Positions 46,001 to 59,600 of a stretch of DNA of 64,000 bases are shown here, piece by piece. The notes below the pieces were generated by a model, which saw only the letters and a list, made by a program, of their open reading frames with translations, was not told the DNA's origin and searched no databases. The stretch covers positions 11,532,001-11,596,000 of the forward strand of contig JAGUCH010000001.1 in the NCBI GenBank assembly GCA_019096065.1, given 5' to 3'. The translations under genes were made by a program, and so were the position numbers. Numbering within the stretch: position 1 is the stretch's first letter; every line of letters starts with the position of its first letter. This DNA is from Paracyclopina nana. Taxonomy: Eukaryota > Arthropoda > Copepoda > Cyclopoida > Cyclopettidae.

Positions 46001-46996
46001 TTAGCATAATGAATGTGTGAACAACTATAAAGGATCTTCTTCTTCCATATTTTGAGGCAATGGAGAAAGTAATCAATAAGAAAAGTAACCCCATCCATCT
46101 TTTGCCCTTAGAAGCATCAAATATCGTTCTTGTCAAAGCGCATTTGTATCAATCTTTTGATTAATTAACTTTTTTACACAGAGCAATGGTCCCACCAGGC
46201 AGAAAAGACTGGGTCATGTTTATTCAGGAAGAATTTTTAAGGAGTGGTGATCAAAAAGAGCCTCATTTTCTGTGTCAAAGTTTGAGAGTCTGCCAAAAAT
46301 TCACTGCAGTGTATAATTCATACTGCATGGGCATTATAATTTTTCACTTTTTAAGGGCCCTAATGAATTAGCCGATGTAATTGGTCATATTTTGTACTGA
46401 GGTTAACGATCTTTCCTGGCTGCACATGTGGGATCATGACTTGGTTCAGCCATGTGGTCATCTACCATTAAGCCGTGCTTTCATAGATGACCACATCATC
46501 TTGTTGTTTGAGTGTGTGTGAACACCATTTAGGCAACATCCAAGCACACTTGGGTAATTTAACAATTAAAATGCAATACCAACATATTTCAAGCAGTACA
46601 TTACTTTTAGCATATTCCTTACATTCTCAAACAGCGCCCGAAATCAGCGTCTATTTTTTTTGTTAAAAGTGGTAACAGTGTGCTAGTTTTTGCTCAAGAA
46701 ACGGATTGCTGGCTCATCCCATTCTCCCTCGTGAGCTTTTGCTGATGTATTGTAATAGGCTTCAAAATGTTGCTGTCATGTTGGTTACTTTTTCTCAAAT
46801 ATGACCAGTTTAAAATTGTCACAATACAAATAGCTCTTGTACGTGTTTCAATCCAGGCAAATGACCGCGGTTACAGCCGTTTATCAAGCAAAAAAGTCGA
46901 GCATTGCTCAGAAAGTCACGGTTATTACCAATGACGCGTAGGTACCTAAAGATCATGGTGCAAGACCATAAAGATGCTCAGCATTGGATTTCGTAG
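40044..46996. other. No supported gene
   Basis: About 7 kb of AT-rich sequence without a splice-supported exon or recognisable repeat family. There is a short CTG run near 45940-45957. It may be intergenic, or intron of a gene with small unseen exons. Confidence 0.45.
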
Positions 46997-47182
46997 ACTT
47001 ATCATACGTTGGCACATCTTTTTGCATCGAGTGTTCTTAAACTGTTGCCTTCTCACGAGCTGAGAGGCCTTTTTATTTTGGTTGCCGGCTTCGCATTTTT
47101 TGCTTACTTTACTCTTGTGCAGGTTATTTTTTGGAACCAGTCATCTAGCATTGTCAGCAATTTTACAGTTTTACAGCTAGCT
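46997..47182 (+). CDS. Candidate membrane-anchor exon, unknown protein
   Basis: Between an acceptor-like TTTCGTAG and a donor GTAAGC at 47183 a 62-codon frame reads ...LLPSHELRGLFILVAGFAFFAYF..., a clear membrane helix preceded by a charged stretch. An N-glycosylation sequon (NQS) and NFT follow. This looks like the signal anchor of a type II Golgi protein, but no catalytic exon was found. A frame at about 47662-47881 that ends in TAA four bases before AATAAA might be a last exon. The link between them is speculative. Confidence 0.22.
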
Positions 47183-48394
47183 GTAAGCTCGAGACCGAAC
47201 TTGGAAAAAGAGGACAAACGCGTAATAGGAATATGTTGACATGCTTTAAGAAGCTGCTAGCTATATGGGGAGACAACATTTGCTCTCAATAAACGCACAT
47301 GAACTGGGCCACCATTCCATGGGAAACTGCGTGCGTCGCAAATTAAACCGTTTTGGCACGGAATTGAAACCTCACCTCTAATTGCTACAAATTGGACTCT
47401 TCGTTTTGGGTGGTTCCAGGTGTCGTTGAAGCAAAGCATGCTAAACACTTTCTCAGCAAAATTATAATCTTTATGGCCCTCCAATAAATATGAACTATTT
47501 CCTTTCAGGCCATCGTTTTTTTGCGTGGGAATTTCGTCTTTTTTAGTGCGCTTGGCTCCAGATTATATTGGGTCTTGAACCTTTAATCTTTTGCTGGCAT
47601 TTATATGGCTTAGGAGCTGAAGAAAAACAAAACCTAAGGACAAACATGTCATTCTATAAGATTTTAAGCCGCTGAAAGTGCCAATTATCGGATTTTTGGT
47701 CGACATTTCCAACAAGCATCAATTATTTGTCGTTGTGCACAACAAACTACTACTGCGAGTTGTGATTTTGGTAATAGCTAAATTGCTTGTCAATAAGGCC
47801 TGGCTACTGAGACCAATAATGTTGAAGAAAAACGTTCTTGATCCATCCAAAATAGCCAGCATTCCAAAGTTGGATGACTAACCCAAATAAATGGAACGAA
47901 AGGTAGCGGATTATTGAGTATATATTCGTTGCACTCATATATCGTACACACATTCATGAATTATGTGACACCCGAAGGCCACTAGAAGAATACTGATAAA
48001 AGTAAACACTTTCTCTAATTGTGAATAGATTTCGGCACACAGAAAAGGCCATATAGCCCCTGGGGGTCATGGGGGTCTGAACAATGGCAGGGGGTTATAA
48101 AATGGTGGTATATTCTACCCAAAAGATTCTAACTGTTTTTCTTCAAGAATGCGTCGAGGAGGACCTGGGTCAACTTTTGAGGCAGGGTCACGTGACTTAC
48201 GTGCATTTTATGTCGACAATTTTCACCAAAAAAAGATAATGTGGGCATGGGTCGAATGCATTTTTGCATGAGCTTGACCACTCAATTGGAGGAATTTACG
48301 TAGGGGGAATTCACGTGCAGACATCTATTATTAGCCTCAAACTTATATGGAAAAAGGTCAACATCATGTCGCGAATTTGTGCATTTTTGTGCAC
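47183..48394. other. No supported gene
   Basis: AT-rich sequence apart from the possible last exon near 47662-47881 mentioned for the membrane-anchor candidate. No second MSS4-type exon was recognised here. Confidence 0.4.
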
Positions 48395-48535
48395 TCACAG
48401 CAAAGTGGTGACTTGAACGCGCGTGGCGAAGATGCTGCACATAAATACATGCTCGTAGCACAAAAACAGGAGAATCCTCCATTTTGAGAGTGGAGGCAGT
48501 TTGAATAATGCTGTGAAATAGTAGGTGCTCATTAC

Positions 48536-48748
48536 ATTCCTCAAAAAGATGGCATATTTTAGCACTCGACATTTGCATTTCTTGCACAGCACATTCACCA
48601 TTTCACTGGATGAGGGTTGAAAAGCTCCCATGTCAATTATTTGACGTTTGTTCTCGGGCCCTGTCTTACTATGGACCGAAGAAGAAGAAGAAGCCTCCGC
48701 TTGATATGGAAATGAGAAGTCTTCCTCAGTGATTAATGCAGATTTCAT
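48536..48748 (-). CDS. MSS4/RABIF-like first exon (tentative)
   Basis: The minus strand reads from ATG 48748: an acidic, Ser-rich N-terminus (SALITEEDFSF, then a run of Ser), then EMVNVLCKKCKCRVLKYAIF, then a possible donor GTAATG at 48535. The pattern V-L-C-x-x-C-x-x-R-V-L matches the first zinc knuckle of MSS4/RABIF, a small zinc-binding Rab-interacting chaperone of about 120 residues. The Ser run is a local GAA/CTT repeat. The second half of the protein, with the other Cys pair, was not located further along the minus strand. If it is truly absent this is a fragment or a coincidence. The frame actually stays open to 48395. Confidence 0.33.
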
Positions 48749-51700
48749 CCCCTCTCATACCAAAGTTTGTTAGTTTCTTCGCCTATGCACACACACTTGA
48801 CTCGAGCTTTTTTCTCCCGCCAAAAACAGCCTTCAATAATACACTTAACTATTTTTTTGAGTTATTCAAGGCTAAGCTGAAATCAATTTGATGTAGATTA
48901 CTAAACAGTTGGGCTTGATTAGTTTTTAACCATGTGGGCACCAGAGTGCTAAGTGAGCATTTGCCACGGCTCACACTGTATAAGGCTCCAATCATAAGGC
49001 CAAATTGCAGTGCTAAAAAATCGCATTATCGCATATGTCCTTGCCTATCTCATCTTGGATAATCAAAAACCCTCCCACTACTTAGCATGATTGACAGGGT
49101 AGCCCAGAATGCAAAATACTGACCTTGTTTTCCATAAACAACTTTCCCAGCCAAGGTCTTTTCACGCTTGTCATCTAATTGGCAAAGTAAAAATGAAGAA
49201 GACGCTGAGATGATCTATTGAGTATTATCTATCTATGAAGAAGCTTTCACCTTTCATTTGATTCCTCAAGTCATCTCGGATCGTGATGATGTGGCATGCT
49301 GTGCTCCACCATTACCATTTGTTCCGGCACGAGGCCCAAGGTATTTGACATCAAAACCTATACGAAAAAGGTCCAACACACATCACATAAATTCGCCTCA
49401 TTGTCCCACTTCTAATGCTGTAAATTCACCTCCTTTTTCAATTTGACACTCTAAAATGGGGACTGACCTACCCTCGCTTCTCAGGGTCAGGAAAGTGAAA
49501 TTGCAAACAAATCGTAAATCTCACCGGCGGATAAAAGTGTGAGAAAATTGAAAAATAGATCAATTTTCGCCTCGAATTGATGGATGAACGACTCTTGACC
49601 GGATAGTTCTCCTCTACTAGGTAAAAGAGCGATTTTCCATTGTCGTCTCCGCGCATTGCGTAATGTGTTTAATCAATTCAATGGTAATTGAATCCAATTT
49701 TTTAGCGAGCCGGCCATATTGAATAGGAGGACATGCTGCCATCAAAACCCCATCACTGAAGGGGAGAGGAAATATGGATGTTAATAATCAATCTCCCGCC
49801 AGCCTTTGTTGTTCCCCAATAATCAATCTGATAATGCATATAGGCGTAATGAGTCTCATCAAGTACAAGCCAAGAAAAATTGAAGTTGATGACTGGGCTG
49901 TATTTTTCTTTGAAAATACCTACTTTTGTTGCCCATCATCTTTTTTTGAAAGGAACTCGTCCAGTCACACAGCTTTGGATAATCCCTCAGCTCGCTTGCT
50001 ATATCTTCAATTCCCACTATTTACTCTGCACTGAGGGCACCAAAAGCCAGTCTCTCCCTCTGGCCTGAAAATCCCCACAGTTTTCAGAGTTGCTGTTGAC
50101 TTTGCCCGGATCATATTTTCAAATTACGACAAATAGCCATTAGCTTTTGGGCCTCTTTTGGGTATGATGCCAAAAGCTTGAACCATATAATTATGAAGAC
50201 TGCAATTCTAACGGTTCTGCTTTGAGCAACAAAGATTTAAAAAGTCAAACATCATTTGTCCTCGACGACAGTCGTTCACAATTTGTCACCATGGCTTTGC
50301 CATCTCATGTTTTTACTGGCCTCAGTAATGGATGACTAAAATTATGCGCACGACAAAAAAGGCACCATGACACACCCCTGTGGACTTTTCGAGTGAGGAA
50401 AACTCTGAGCAACCATTTGAGAAGCCCTCGAGCTCAAAATCAAAGCAGAATAAGATGGATGCACTTGATTTCGGTTTGTTTGGATGAAATGTTTACCTTT
50501 GCTGCTGGTAACTGAGCCTGATGATTGTCACAGAGCTACCAGAGAGACGGATGAGATGAGTTTCAGTTTTCAAAACAAATGCATGCAACTGATCAAAAAT
50601 TGACCACCCTGATGATCGTCGTCATAATGCTGCAGGAATTCTTGATGTGCCCTCGCGGCTACTGCAGCCACCCAAATTCAAGGCTTTTTTCCCTTGCTAC
50701 CATATGCCAAGGGTCAAAATGATGCTTATCGTTTTTGCACACGTGATGATGGTGTTTATTTTGGCACTTTTCCCGCATAAAGCCCCAAAATTGGGGAGTT
50801 CCTGCAAGGCCACTGAAACGTACTTAGCATACGTAAAGTGTATACGCAGTACATGGGGCAAAACGAGTGGGCTAATCGGATCTAAGGAGAAAAGAAATCT
50901 TGGAATAAAGCATAAAATACTACGTACATCATGTGAGGTTGAAGGAAGTTGAAGCGTGGGAGCAAGCAGGCTTGATCTTGATTAAGACTGAGTCTTCTCA
51001 GCAAGGGGTTACAATATAGTTCAGATGCTCTGCTTTAATGATGATGGCCAAAATGATATTGCACTGCCATGGCCGTAACCACCATACGGGGGAATGAAGA
51101 AGTTTAGAAAACAACAACAACTGCAGCAATCTGCACTCGGGGCTAGAATTAAGCTTTAAAGCGTGAACTTTGTCGGCAACATTTGCAGTTTTCACTACTT
51201 TTTTATACGAGATTTCAATTGCCAGTGCTTGACAATTAAGATCCAGAATGTTGATAAAAATGCAGTGATTGTGGCCTGACCTGTTCCTGGTGTCATTTTT
51301 CTTGACCTGGCGCGGCCTCCCACTGGGTCAAAAAGAGTGACAGGGAAAAATGTTGGGGGAAACGCGCTGCTGAGACTGCCAAAGTGGAGCTGTTTTCGGA
51401 TTCGAGGGTCAAAATGGTGAAATAACGGAAGTTTTCGTATGCATGCCTGAGCATTAGCTTGCTCCAAGCGGGGGTGTTGTTTACCGCACGTTGGCCCCTG
51501 CAAAGCATGGATAAAATGCTCCTGTTGCACATTTAATGAGGATAATCGCAAACCTTTCTGCTCGCGGCGGGATTTCTCACGCACTTTTATTCCTCCTTAG
51601 GCTGTTTTTTCCGCTTCACAATCCACATTATTATCGCTATGCAAAAACAACTCGAAGAATCACATTTGAAAGAAGTTGGGGTATTTTTGAGGCCTGAGCT

Positions 51701-52763
51701 GAAAAAGCATCATGGCTGCCAATTTCGGCGCTCTCATTTGTGATTCTTGCGTGACTTTTTGTCGGCTTTTGGCTCTAGGCACCTTGCAAGAGGAGGAGAG
51801 AAACAAAGACAGGATTTGCGCCCATGAGTTTCCGAGACAAATTCACTGGCAATGGAGATCATGAATCATGCGTTGTTGCTAGTCAATGCATAAAATGCGC
51901 GGCCGCATTGCCGAGATCGCATTAATTCTACGCGTTAAAGTCTCATCAATCCAAAGAGCGGCCCACAAATAAATATACATTCTATAGTAGCAACCTCGAT
52001 CTCATAATTCTGCTTTCCAGAGCTTATTGCCGTTAAAAATAACTGGCATGCCTGGCCGGATTCCTTCGAGTTGTACTTACTGTACATGTTGTATGTTTTT
52101 GCTCATCTTGATCTCAAACTATTTGGACAAGACAAATTGGCCATCAATTTAGCGAGATTGGCTGAGATTGTTTTCGGCGGTGCGCTATTTTTCTTTTGTG
52201 ACCATCATCACTCCTGTAAGATGGCCCAAGTCATCCACGGTGGATATGGGCAATGCTCAGAGGTACCATCATAGATGGAGAGGGTCCTTTAATAACTAGC
52301 GCAACCTTGGAATTACCAGAGGCCTCTTCAGTTTTGTCATGTAATAAACAGGGATCGATGGATGCGATGCGCAGAGTAAAAACAGTGCCCAAAGTAAGGC
52401 CAATATTGATGAGACTCGCAATCATATCTTCTTCAAGGAGATTAAATGTGTGGTAATCTATATCGGATAATGCATAATAACTGTGCTGCACATTCGGTCT
52501 GAATTCGATCCATCATCGAGCAACAAATAACATTTGAAAAATTCGCTCGGTCCCAGTATACTAATCAGATTCTGGCGATGGCAGAAGAAGGTCATGCCAG
52601 CATCAGAATCAAGACATTATTTTTGTGTATTCATGCAAATCGGCCAGATTATTCAACATGTCAAACAACGCATCAAAAAAAACCTCCAACAAGATAAAGC
52701 AAGGTTATACAAAAGTATTACGTATTTCATCAGAGCACATCAGAAATACCAGCCACTTGGTGA
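48749..52763. other. No supported gene
   Basis: AT-rich sequence with a slightly GC-richer patch at 51290-51590. That patch allows a 129-codon minus-strand frame with no recognisable motif and a basic, low-complexity composition. Not called. Confidence 0.4.
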
Positions 52764-53027
52764 TTATTGTTTTCTCCGGATTTTTAGGGCAGGTCGTCTC
52801 GAAGTTTCAAAGCAAATGGCAATTTCTTTTTGCACTGAAGCATCCATAATGTCGAGGTTGGCCATTAGTCTTGAGCCAATGATGTCGAATCCCACCCTCG
52901 CTGCAGACTCATTTTCCCAGTGCTCATATGAAGACGAGTTAGATAAATCTCCTGGCATGATGATGCTATCTTTCTTTTGCATGTGCACTCCTATGTCAGC
53001 CTGAATTAAAGGTGGAGTACCTGACAT
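52764..53027 (-). CDS. Hypothetical ORF, 87 codons
   Basis: The minus-strand frame is open from about 53108, with an ATG at 53027 (MSGTPPLIQADIGVHMQKK), to a TAA at 52764. Codons in this frame look coding-like (many GAY, ATY and GAR). There is no signal peptide, membrane segment or familiar motif; the end is basic (RRPALKIRRKQ). It lies downstream of the CLCA gene on the same strand. It could be the last exon of an unseen gene or noise. Confidence 0.22.
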   Translation of the reverse strand: MSGTPPLIQADIGVHMQKKDSIIMPGDLSNSSSYEHWENESAARVGFDIIGSRLMANLDIMDASVQKEIAICFETSRRPALKIRRKQ

Positions 53028-53606
53028 ATTTCTCCTTCTTGCAGCTGGCCTGCTAGCATATAACCTACATGGTGGTGTATATTGTTTTTCTGCTCCTCCA
53101 GAATAAAATTAGCCTAAGGAGGAGGCCAATTGAGGACATACACTCAAAAGCCAGCAATTTGGGTATAAATCAGAATTTAAAAGGCAGGAATCATGGAATT
53201 GACGGATGGTCTAATTGGGGGACCATCCATCAAAAATGGGTCCTTGTCTATAATCAATGACTTCCCTTTCAATAATCCTGATTTCATTTCAGTCACAGCT
53301 ATAGCTGCTACACTCGTACTAGATCTGGTTTATAACGCTCTACTAACCTTGGGTGGTCACTTGAATTTCAAATGTTTACAACAAATGGTCAGGTCATGGC
53401 CGTAAAAAAACTCAGTGTCCTCTGAGCTGTCCAAAAAAATTTGCATTTCAAATTTATTTTACTTGGAAGAACGCGCAGAGACAAAAATGTGGTGTCCGCA
53501 TCTAAAAAAGTTTTAGAAATCAGCTTTTAAAATGAAACCACACTTCAAGAATTTTCTGCTCTTTGGAGATTTCCGAATAAATGCAATGCGTATGATACGA
53601 AAAATA

Positions 53607-53612
53607 TTTATT
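53607..53612 (-). terminator. Polyadenylation signal of the CLCA gene
   Basis: AATAAA on the minus strand 27 bp past the CLCA stop codon. A second AATAAA lies at 53453-53458. Either could set the 3' end. Confidence 0.55.
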
Positions 53613-53638
53613 TTACATTGTAATAATCTGACTAGAAT

Positions 53639-56600
53639 TCACACTTGAGTAATGTTTCTCGGCTTTGGCATCACAGGTGGTGGCACTTTTGCCAATCTGG
53701 TAGCTCTGTCAGCAGCTGAACTGGTATCCTCAACTGTTATGGTATACTCTTCTGGTATGTTTTGACTGCGGTAACTCCAACTGGGGTAACTTCGGTCATA
53801 GCTTATGTTATGCAAGCTGACAGGCTGCTGGTGGTGGCCACCAGCTTGGCCATGCTGACCCGCACTCAGCTGCAAGCTCTGCGGCCCTTGAGGCACATAA
53901 TAGTTTTGTGGATAGCTCTGCTTCGTATCCAGTTTTGACAGCAGCTGAGATGCACTCCAGTACACAGGCGTGACATTTGTCGAGTTGGTGCCAGTGGGCG
54001 TGGTCTGAGTGGGCGTGGCATGCATTTGCTGCCTGGGCAAGGCCAACGCAGGTCCCAGTGGGTTGGACATGATGTTTTTGATGTCAGAATCAAAGCTGCT
54101 GGAGTCAGTTTCGTGGTCCGAGGCTGCGCCGCCAATCACACTTGAGGTAGAGCCTGTCTTCAGCGTCCTCTTCCTGGATACAGCCAAGTAGTAGGATATG
54201 GCCACAATGGCCAGAATGAGCAGCACGCCAATCACTCCAGAGATGGCGCCGATCAGGATCCAGTTGGGCTCTCTGCCCTCGTTTTGCACTGAGAGGATGG
54301 GCTCAGCCTCTTGCTGGTTCTTGTCGAACTTGGGCGGCTGTATCCGCACATGTACCAGGTTGGAGATTTTGCCCCTGTTGCCAGCCATGTCGAAGCCGTA
54401 GGCGCCCACGTAAAAGTCTGTGTCATAGTGGGGGAAATTAAAGTCAAATTTGGCAGCTGTGCCAGCTCGCTCGAGCCGGTCAAAGCCCAGCAGGACTTCG
54501 GGCTGGCCATTCACTGGGTCGAGCAAGTCACTGATCCTGGATGAGAATACAAATCTGTAGCTGGCCACGGAGCCCACGTCGTGGTCTCCCCCAGGTGCGG
54601 TCCATTCGGCCAGTAGCCTGTCCTGGGTCAGCGCGCCGGGCAGCTGTCGAATTTTGAGGTCACCAATCCTGGATGGGGCGACCGTGTCTTCACTGGCCTT
54701 CAGCTCTTGGGTCAAATGGACGACAGGGCCGAGGATGGACCTTCTGAAGATGCCAGTTCTCTCGGCCTTGTTTTGGTCTTTGTCCAGGCCCAAACTTTGG
54801 AGCACTGAGGAGCCACAACAGCTGCCCCTTTTGGCCTCTTGAGTGAAATAGAGGTCGGCATAGTTGACATTATTGGATGCATTTTGCGCCTGGCTGGCCG
54901 TCGACTTCACTTGGCTGTGCTTGGCATTATTGATGAGATAGAATGCATTGTTGTCATTGTCATCCACATGAATGGTGAATCTATATCTGCCCTGGTCCAA
55001 ATATCTGCCCAAATATCGCGAGTAGATGCCATCGCCCGAAATGATGTCAGGATCTGAAAAAAGTTGATTGTAATCAGCTGGATGTGTGGATTCCAGAGCC
55101 ACAGGCTTGTGTGTCAACACATTTGTTAAGCCATCAACTCACATTTCTATTTACACTCAACCGCTATACTACATGGTACAAGAGCTAAGCTGATGCGAGC
55201 CCAGAGTGCTGATGACAATCCGGGCATTAACCCTGTCAGCCATTTTTTACAATTGCCTTGGTGTGCACAACAGACACAGAATAAAGCATAGAGAAGATCG
55301 AGGCTGTTCTAATTAGAGTACACTTATTCTATGTAAGGGTACCGTTTCGGTTTTTCTAGCTAGGCGTAATAAAGTGCCAGAATCCCGATCAGTACGTATA
55401 TCTTACCTCCATATCCATTGTCATGAAGGCGAACGGGTGACAGAGTCACGACCGAGCCGTTGTTTGTCGATTCGAGCACAACAGAGGCCATAACTTTGGC
55501 TCCAATCACAGGGCTGTCACCGCGGAGCACTTGAGCGAACAGAACGATCGTATCATCAGCAGCCGAAGTCCATGCCTTGATTGAGATGAGGCTGGCCTCG
55601 GATTGACTCCTCGGTTTGGAGGAGACGACGACGATGCTTTTGCGATTGGTATTCAAGGGTATGTCGTGCCATTCGATGGTATACTGCCAAGTCATGCCAA
55701 TTTGGTTGGGCTGCAAAATTCATAAATGTCAGAACATGCTATTTTCTGCTGCTGTATTGTTGGTATCAGAACAAAGGGATCTTTTAGAAATTGCGGTGTC
55801 TTTTCATCTCGAGCCACATATGTTTGAAGAAGGAAGTTGGTGTCATCAGAACGAATAAAGGGACACACAACAATAATACTAATAAAACTAGCTGGAAAAA
55901 GAAACGGGCTTCCTCCTCATCATCTCACAATTAACGTGAAAGTATTTCGTCACACAGCAAAACGAAGATATGAATCCTAAAGTCTGCCAAGCGAGTGTGC
56001 ATGTGACCTGGTTTAATTGTACTCACAGCTGAGAACGGCGGAGATTGGCCGGCAGGGAAGTTGATGGTCTTGAAGTTGACAAGATCAAAGTCTGAGGACA
56101 TGCGCAGGAAGGGCCCGTACGTCTTCCCCTTGGAGTCGGTGAAGCGGATGGACTTGATGAGGTGGTCCTCCTCGTCCTCCACGTAGATGCCAAACTGGGT
56201 GTCGCGGCCGAGGGTGGAGTCGATGAGGAAGTTGCCCGAGCTGACGCCGGACTCGACGAAGGCCTCCCTGTGCACGAGCTCGGGGATTTCGGTGGGGTAG
56301 CGCGCGTCGCTGTGCAGCACGTCCGCGAACGCCTCGTTGAGCTCCACGTAAAAGTCCATGACGTTGCCGTCCTCGTGCACCACGTGGGCCTTGCCGTCCA
56401 TGAGGTGCGAGGCGGAGTCGTAGAAGGGCAGGTAGGAGGCGGCGGACTCGGGCATCACGATGGCGCTCAACTTGATGTTGTAGTCCGTGATGTGGCCGCG
56501 CAGAATGTTTTCATCGGTGAGCGAGAGCGTATCTGATCCTCCTCGGGTCACCAAGACGATGTGAGTGCCGGCCTTGTGATCGCTGACAACTTCATGGATG

Positions 56601-59600
56601 ACTTTTTGCATCGCGCACAACACGCATCGCTTGTCCGATCTGGACAAGTGATATTTGTCGGGAATGGTGTCGGCCAGCCGGGCCCGAACCTGGTCCGAGT
56701 GGACCTGCACCATGCCGTGCTCCACCTTCGAGTTGTTGCTGAACGTCACAATCGCCAGATTGGAGTTGACGGGCAGATCGTATCGGATGAACTTTTGCGC
56801 CGCCTTGTTGATCCACTTCCACTGCCCGTGGCTGTCCATCGAGCTCGACGTCTCCATGACCAGGACATATTGCTGGCTGGGCTCGCGCACAACTTCGAAG
56901 ATGGGGTCGATGTTGCCCGACACGCGAGACGAAGCTTCTTCCGCGCTTTTCGAGGCGAAATCCGCGTGGCCCAGAATCACCTCCATGGCGGATTTGCCCT
57001 CGCACAAGACGTTGTGCTTGGTCGGGCCCATGCTGACCAAATCACTGCAGAAGCGCGTCACGTTGGGCAAGAAGTGGAGGTTGCCCAGGGAGCAAGTCAC
57101 CTTGTCCATCTGCTTTTCATGTGGGTAGAACAAGCAGGTAGCTCCTTCTGTGCTCGGGTCGCATCCGGTCTGGCCTGTCATTGTGTTGATCCAAACGCCT
57201 CCAAGCAGCAAATCCGAGGTGCCAGTGGGCAAAATGCCTCCGTTCGCGCGGAAATAGCTCGGATACATGGGATCGCCAATAAATCCAAACTCGTCGAAAA
57301 TGCCGTAGCGCAGCTTGGACCACTCCTTGACGAACAATTTGCCGGGATCGCCGTGCTCGCTCCACGTGGCGTTCAAGTCGCTGACGAATGTGTAGGGAAG
57401 GGATATGAAATCGCCCGGCATCCCGCAGCCGCCGCTTTGCTGCGTGTACGGCATGTCTCCGTAGACGGGATGATTTGCGGAGATGGCAACGTCCAGGGTG
57501 CGATACGGAGTGCCTCCCTTGGGCGGCCGAATGATGGTTTGACACTTGCCATCCTTCCACGACGAGGGCACCACAATTGTGACGGACTTGAAGAAGGCCC
57601 GCTGGTCCAAGGCCTTGTAGAGCACACTGCTCGACCCTCTGAGCAGAATCTGAAATGGTAATTTGATGGATCATCCTTAGCGCACTTTTCGATAAATGTG
57701 CTACATGATGGAGCGATTTAAAAATATTTTTACTTAGCGCGTTCTAATTACTCATCATCATCATTTCTCCAGATGTGCGCGCTCAGAGGATTTTCCTCCT
57801 ACTCAGGAAATTCCATAATATAGAGAGGAGCATCAGAAATTGCCCATGATGACCTCAAAGCCATTATTGGAGATGGACCGATGTAGCAAGATTCGACTCA
57901 CGCCATCTTCCCCTTTTTTATGATGGCTTTTGAAAATCGCGAGTGATGCCAAAATCGAGGTTCGAGCCTCGTAAAACGCTCGACCCATCACTAGGTTCTA
58001 TAAGGGTGGGCATCATTAATCTACGTCCAGATGAAAATATCAAAGTTACTACATTTCCGAAGGACTTTTCTCGTGAAAATGACTAATGGACAACACCAGG
58101 CTAGGAAATTACCCATGAGCCTCGAATTACAGCATACGCACCATAGCATTATTTAATTAATGTCTTCTTAGGGATGCATCCAACTTCCCAACATAATTAA
58201 ATAGTCGTTTTTCCCCTCACATCGCGTTCGTGTAGCGCACAGGCAGCGGAAAATTAGCATAGCGAGGAGAGAGAAAATACTGACTGTAAAAAAACCACGT
58301 GGAAAGTCGTGCATCACGAGTCTTCAAGATCATCATCAACTCATCAGGAACTATTTGGCCCCCACTTAGTCCTATTAGTTAAAATGCAGCAAATTAACCC
58401 ACCCACCCGGGAAATATTTCACAAGAAAACGCGCGCGTATCCCTTTCCCGGGAAAATGCAGCGAGGTCCCTTCCAAAATGACTGGCTCGCATAATCCAGG
58501 CAGCAGTCTAATTTTCTCACCCTTTCCATCAGATAAGATCCCCCATTATTTTAGGGCTCTAATTTCAATGGAATTTTTCTGCTCACAGAGCAAATATTGA
58601 GCACACTTGAAGAGCACGTCTCGTTGATTTTGATCTTATATTCTTCTTCTCGCAGAGATCATCCCCCTCATAAAATGTGAGTTTAACGTAAACTTTATGA
58701 GACCAGACATTAATTTTGCCTTTGTAGTAGGTACAACTTTTATGACGCGTCAAAAAGTGTTCAGCAGCAAAAACCACGAGCACCTCTTGGTTGCTGGGGT
58801 TTTATCGTAAAATCTATTTTCTACCTCCAATAAAAAAATAGAAACTGAGCAGGAAAACCACTCTGAACACCAGGTGGCGTTGTTGTTGTTAATTTCCTTA
58901 AAGCCACAAAGTCTCAAAAAAAATGGGAAAAAATGGGTCTGCGGACAAAGGTTGCCTAAACCTCCCTCACAAGGTATAAAGAGTTGTAATATTTCACAGC
59001 TTGAATGTGGAAGACATGCGAGATGGATGCTCGTCTTCGCATCCTGCCCGCGGCCCCTCGGGAATCACGGGCCGAAATGCGGCCAAGCAAAGTTACGTAG
59101 CACAGCAGGAACAGAACAAACAGATTTCACCCGGCTCACAACTATTTGGAGAATTTGCGGCCTTTGATCACACAAGCTACTGGACTTGGGAATGTCAGGC
59201 AGAAAAAACGTTGGAGAATTCTGATGGTGACTTATGAGTTCTGCTGCGAAAAATGGCCGTTATAGAAGATGTTGTTGCCCCAGAAAAGATGTCCCGGCCA
59301 CTCCTGCTGGCTCGAAATGTGCCTCGAGATTTAATTACGGAGCGCATGGGCGGCCATGTTTTCACCCAGTTTTTTCAGCTAAGCTGACATTGGTGCACCG
59401 CCCACGAGAGTAATGACAACCCCAAAAAAGTCTTATGATTTATGCATTAACCATGCTCAAGATGGGAACATGTCTTCCCAATTTTCAACACCTATTTCAC
59501 CTTGTCCAACCCTGAACTTGCCAAATTTGAAGCCTTAAACATTGCGAAACGAGCCATGACGAAAACAAATTATGCTAGCAAAAAAGCGCCTCAAATAGTG

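Noticed and set aside
51195-51584. Minus-strand ORF of 129 codons
   Set aside because: Basic, low-complexity peptide in a locally GC-richer patch. No splice context or homology recognised.
56162-56536. Plus-strand ORF of 124 codons rich in Val, His and Glu
   Set aside because: Also an antisense shadow of CLCA exon 2, with no motif of its own.
56561-57661. Plus-strand ORF of 366 codons
   Set aside because: It is antisense to CLCA exon 2. The sense strand has matching CLCA motifs and splice sites. The antisense frame is open only because of G/C-biased third positions in the sense codons.
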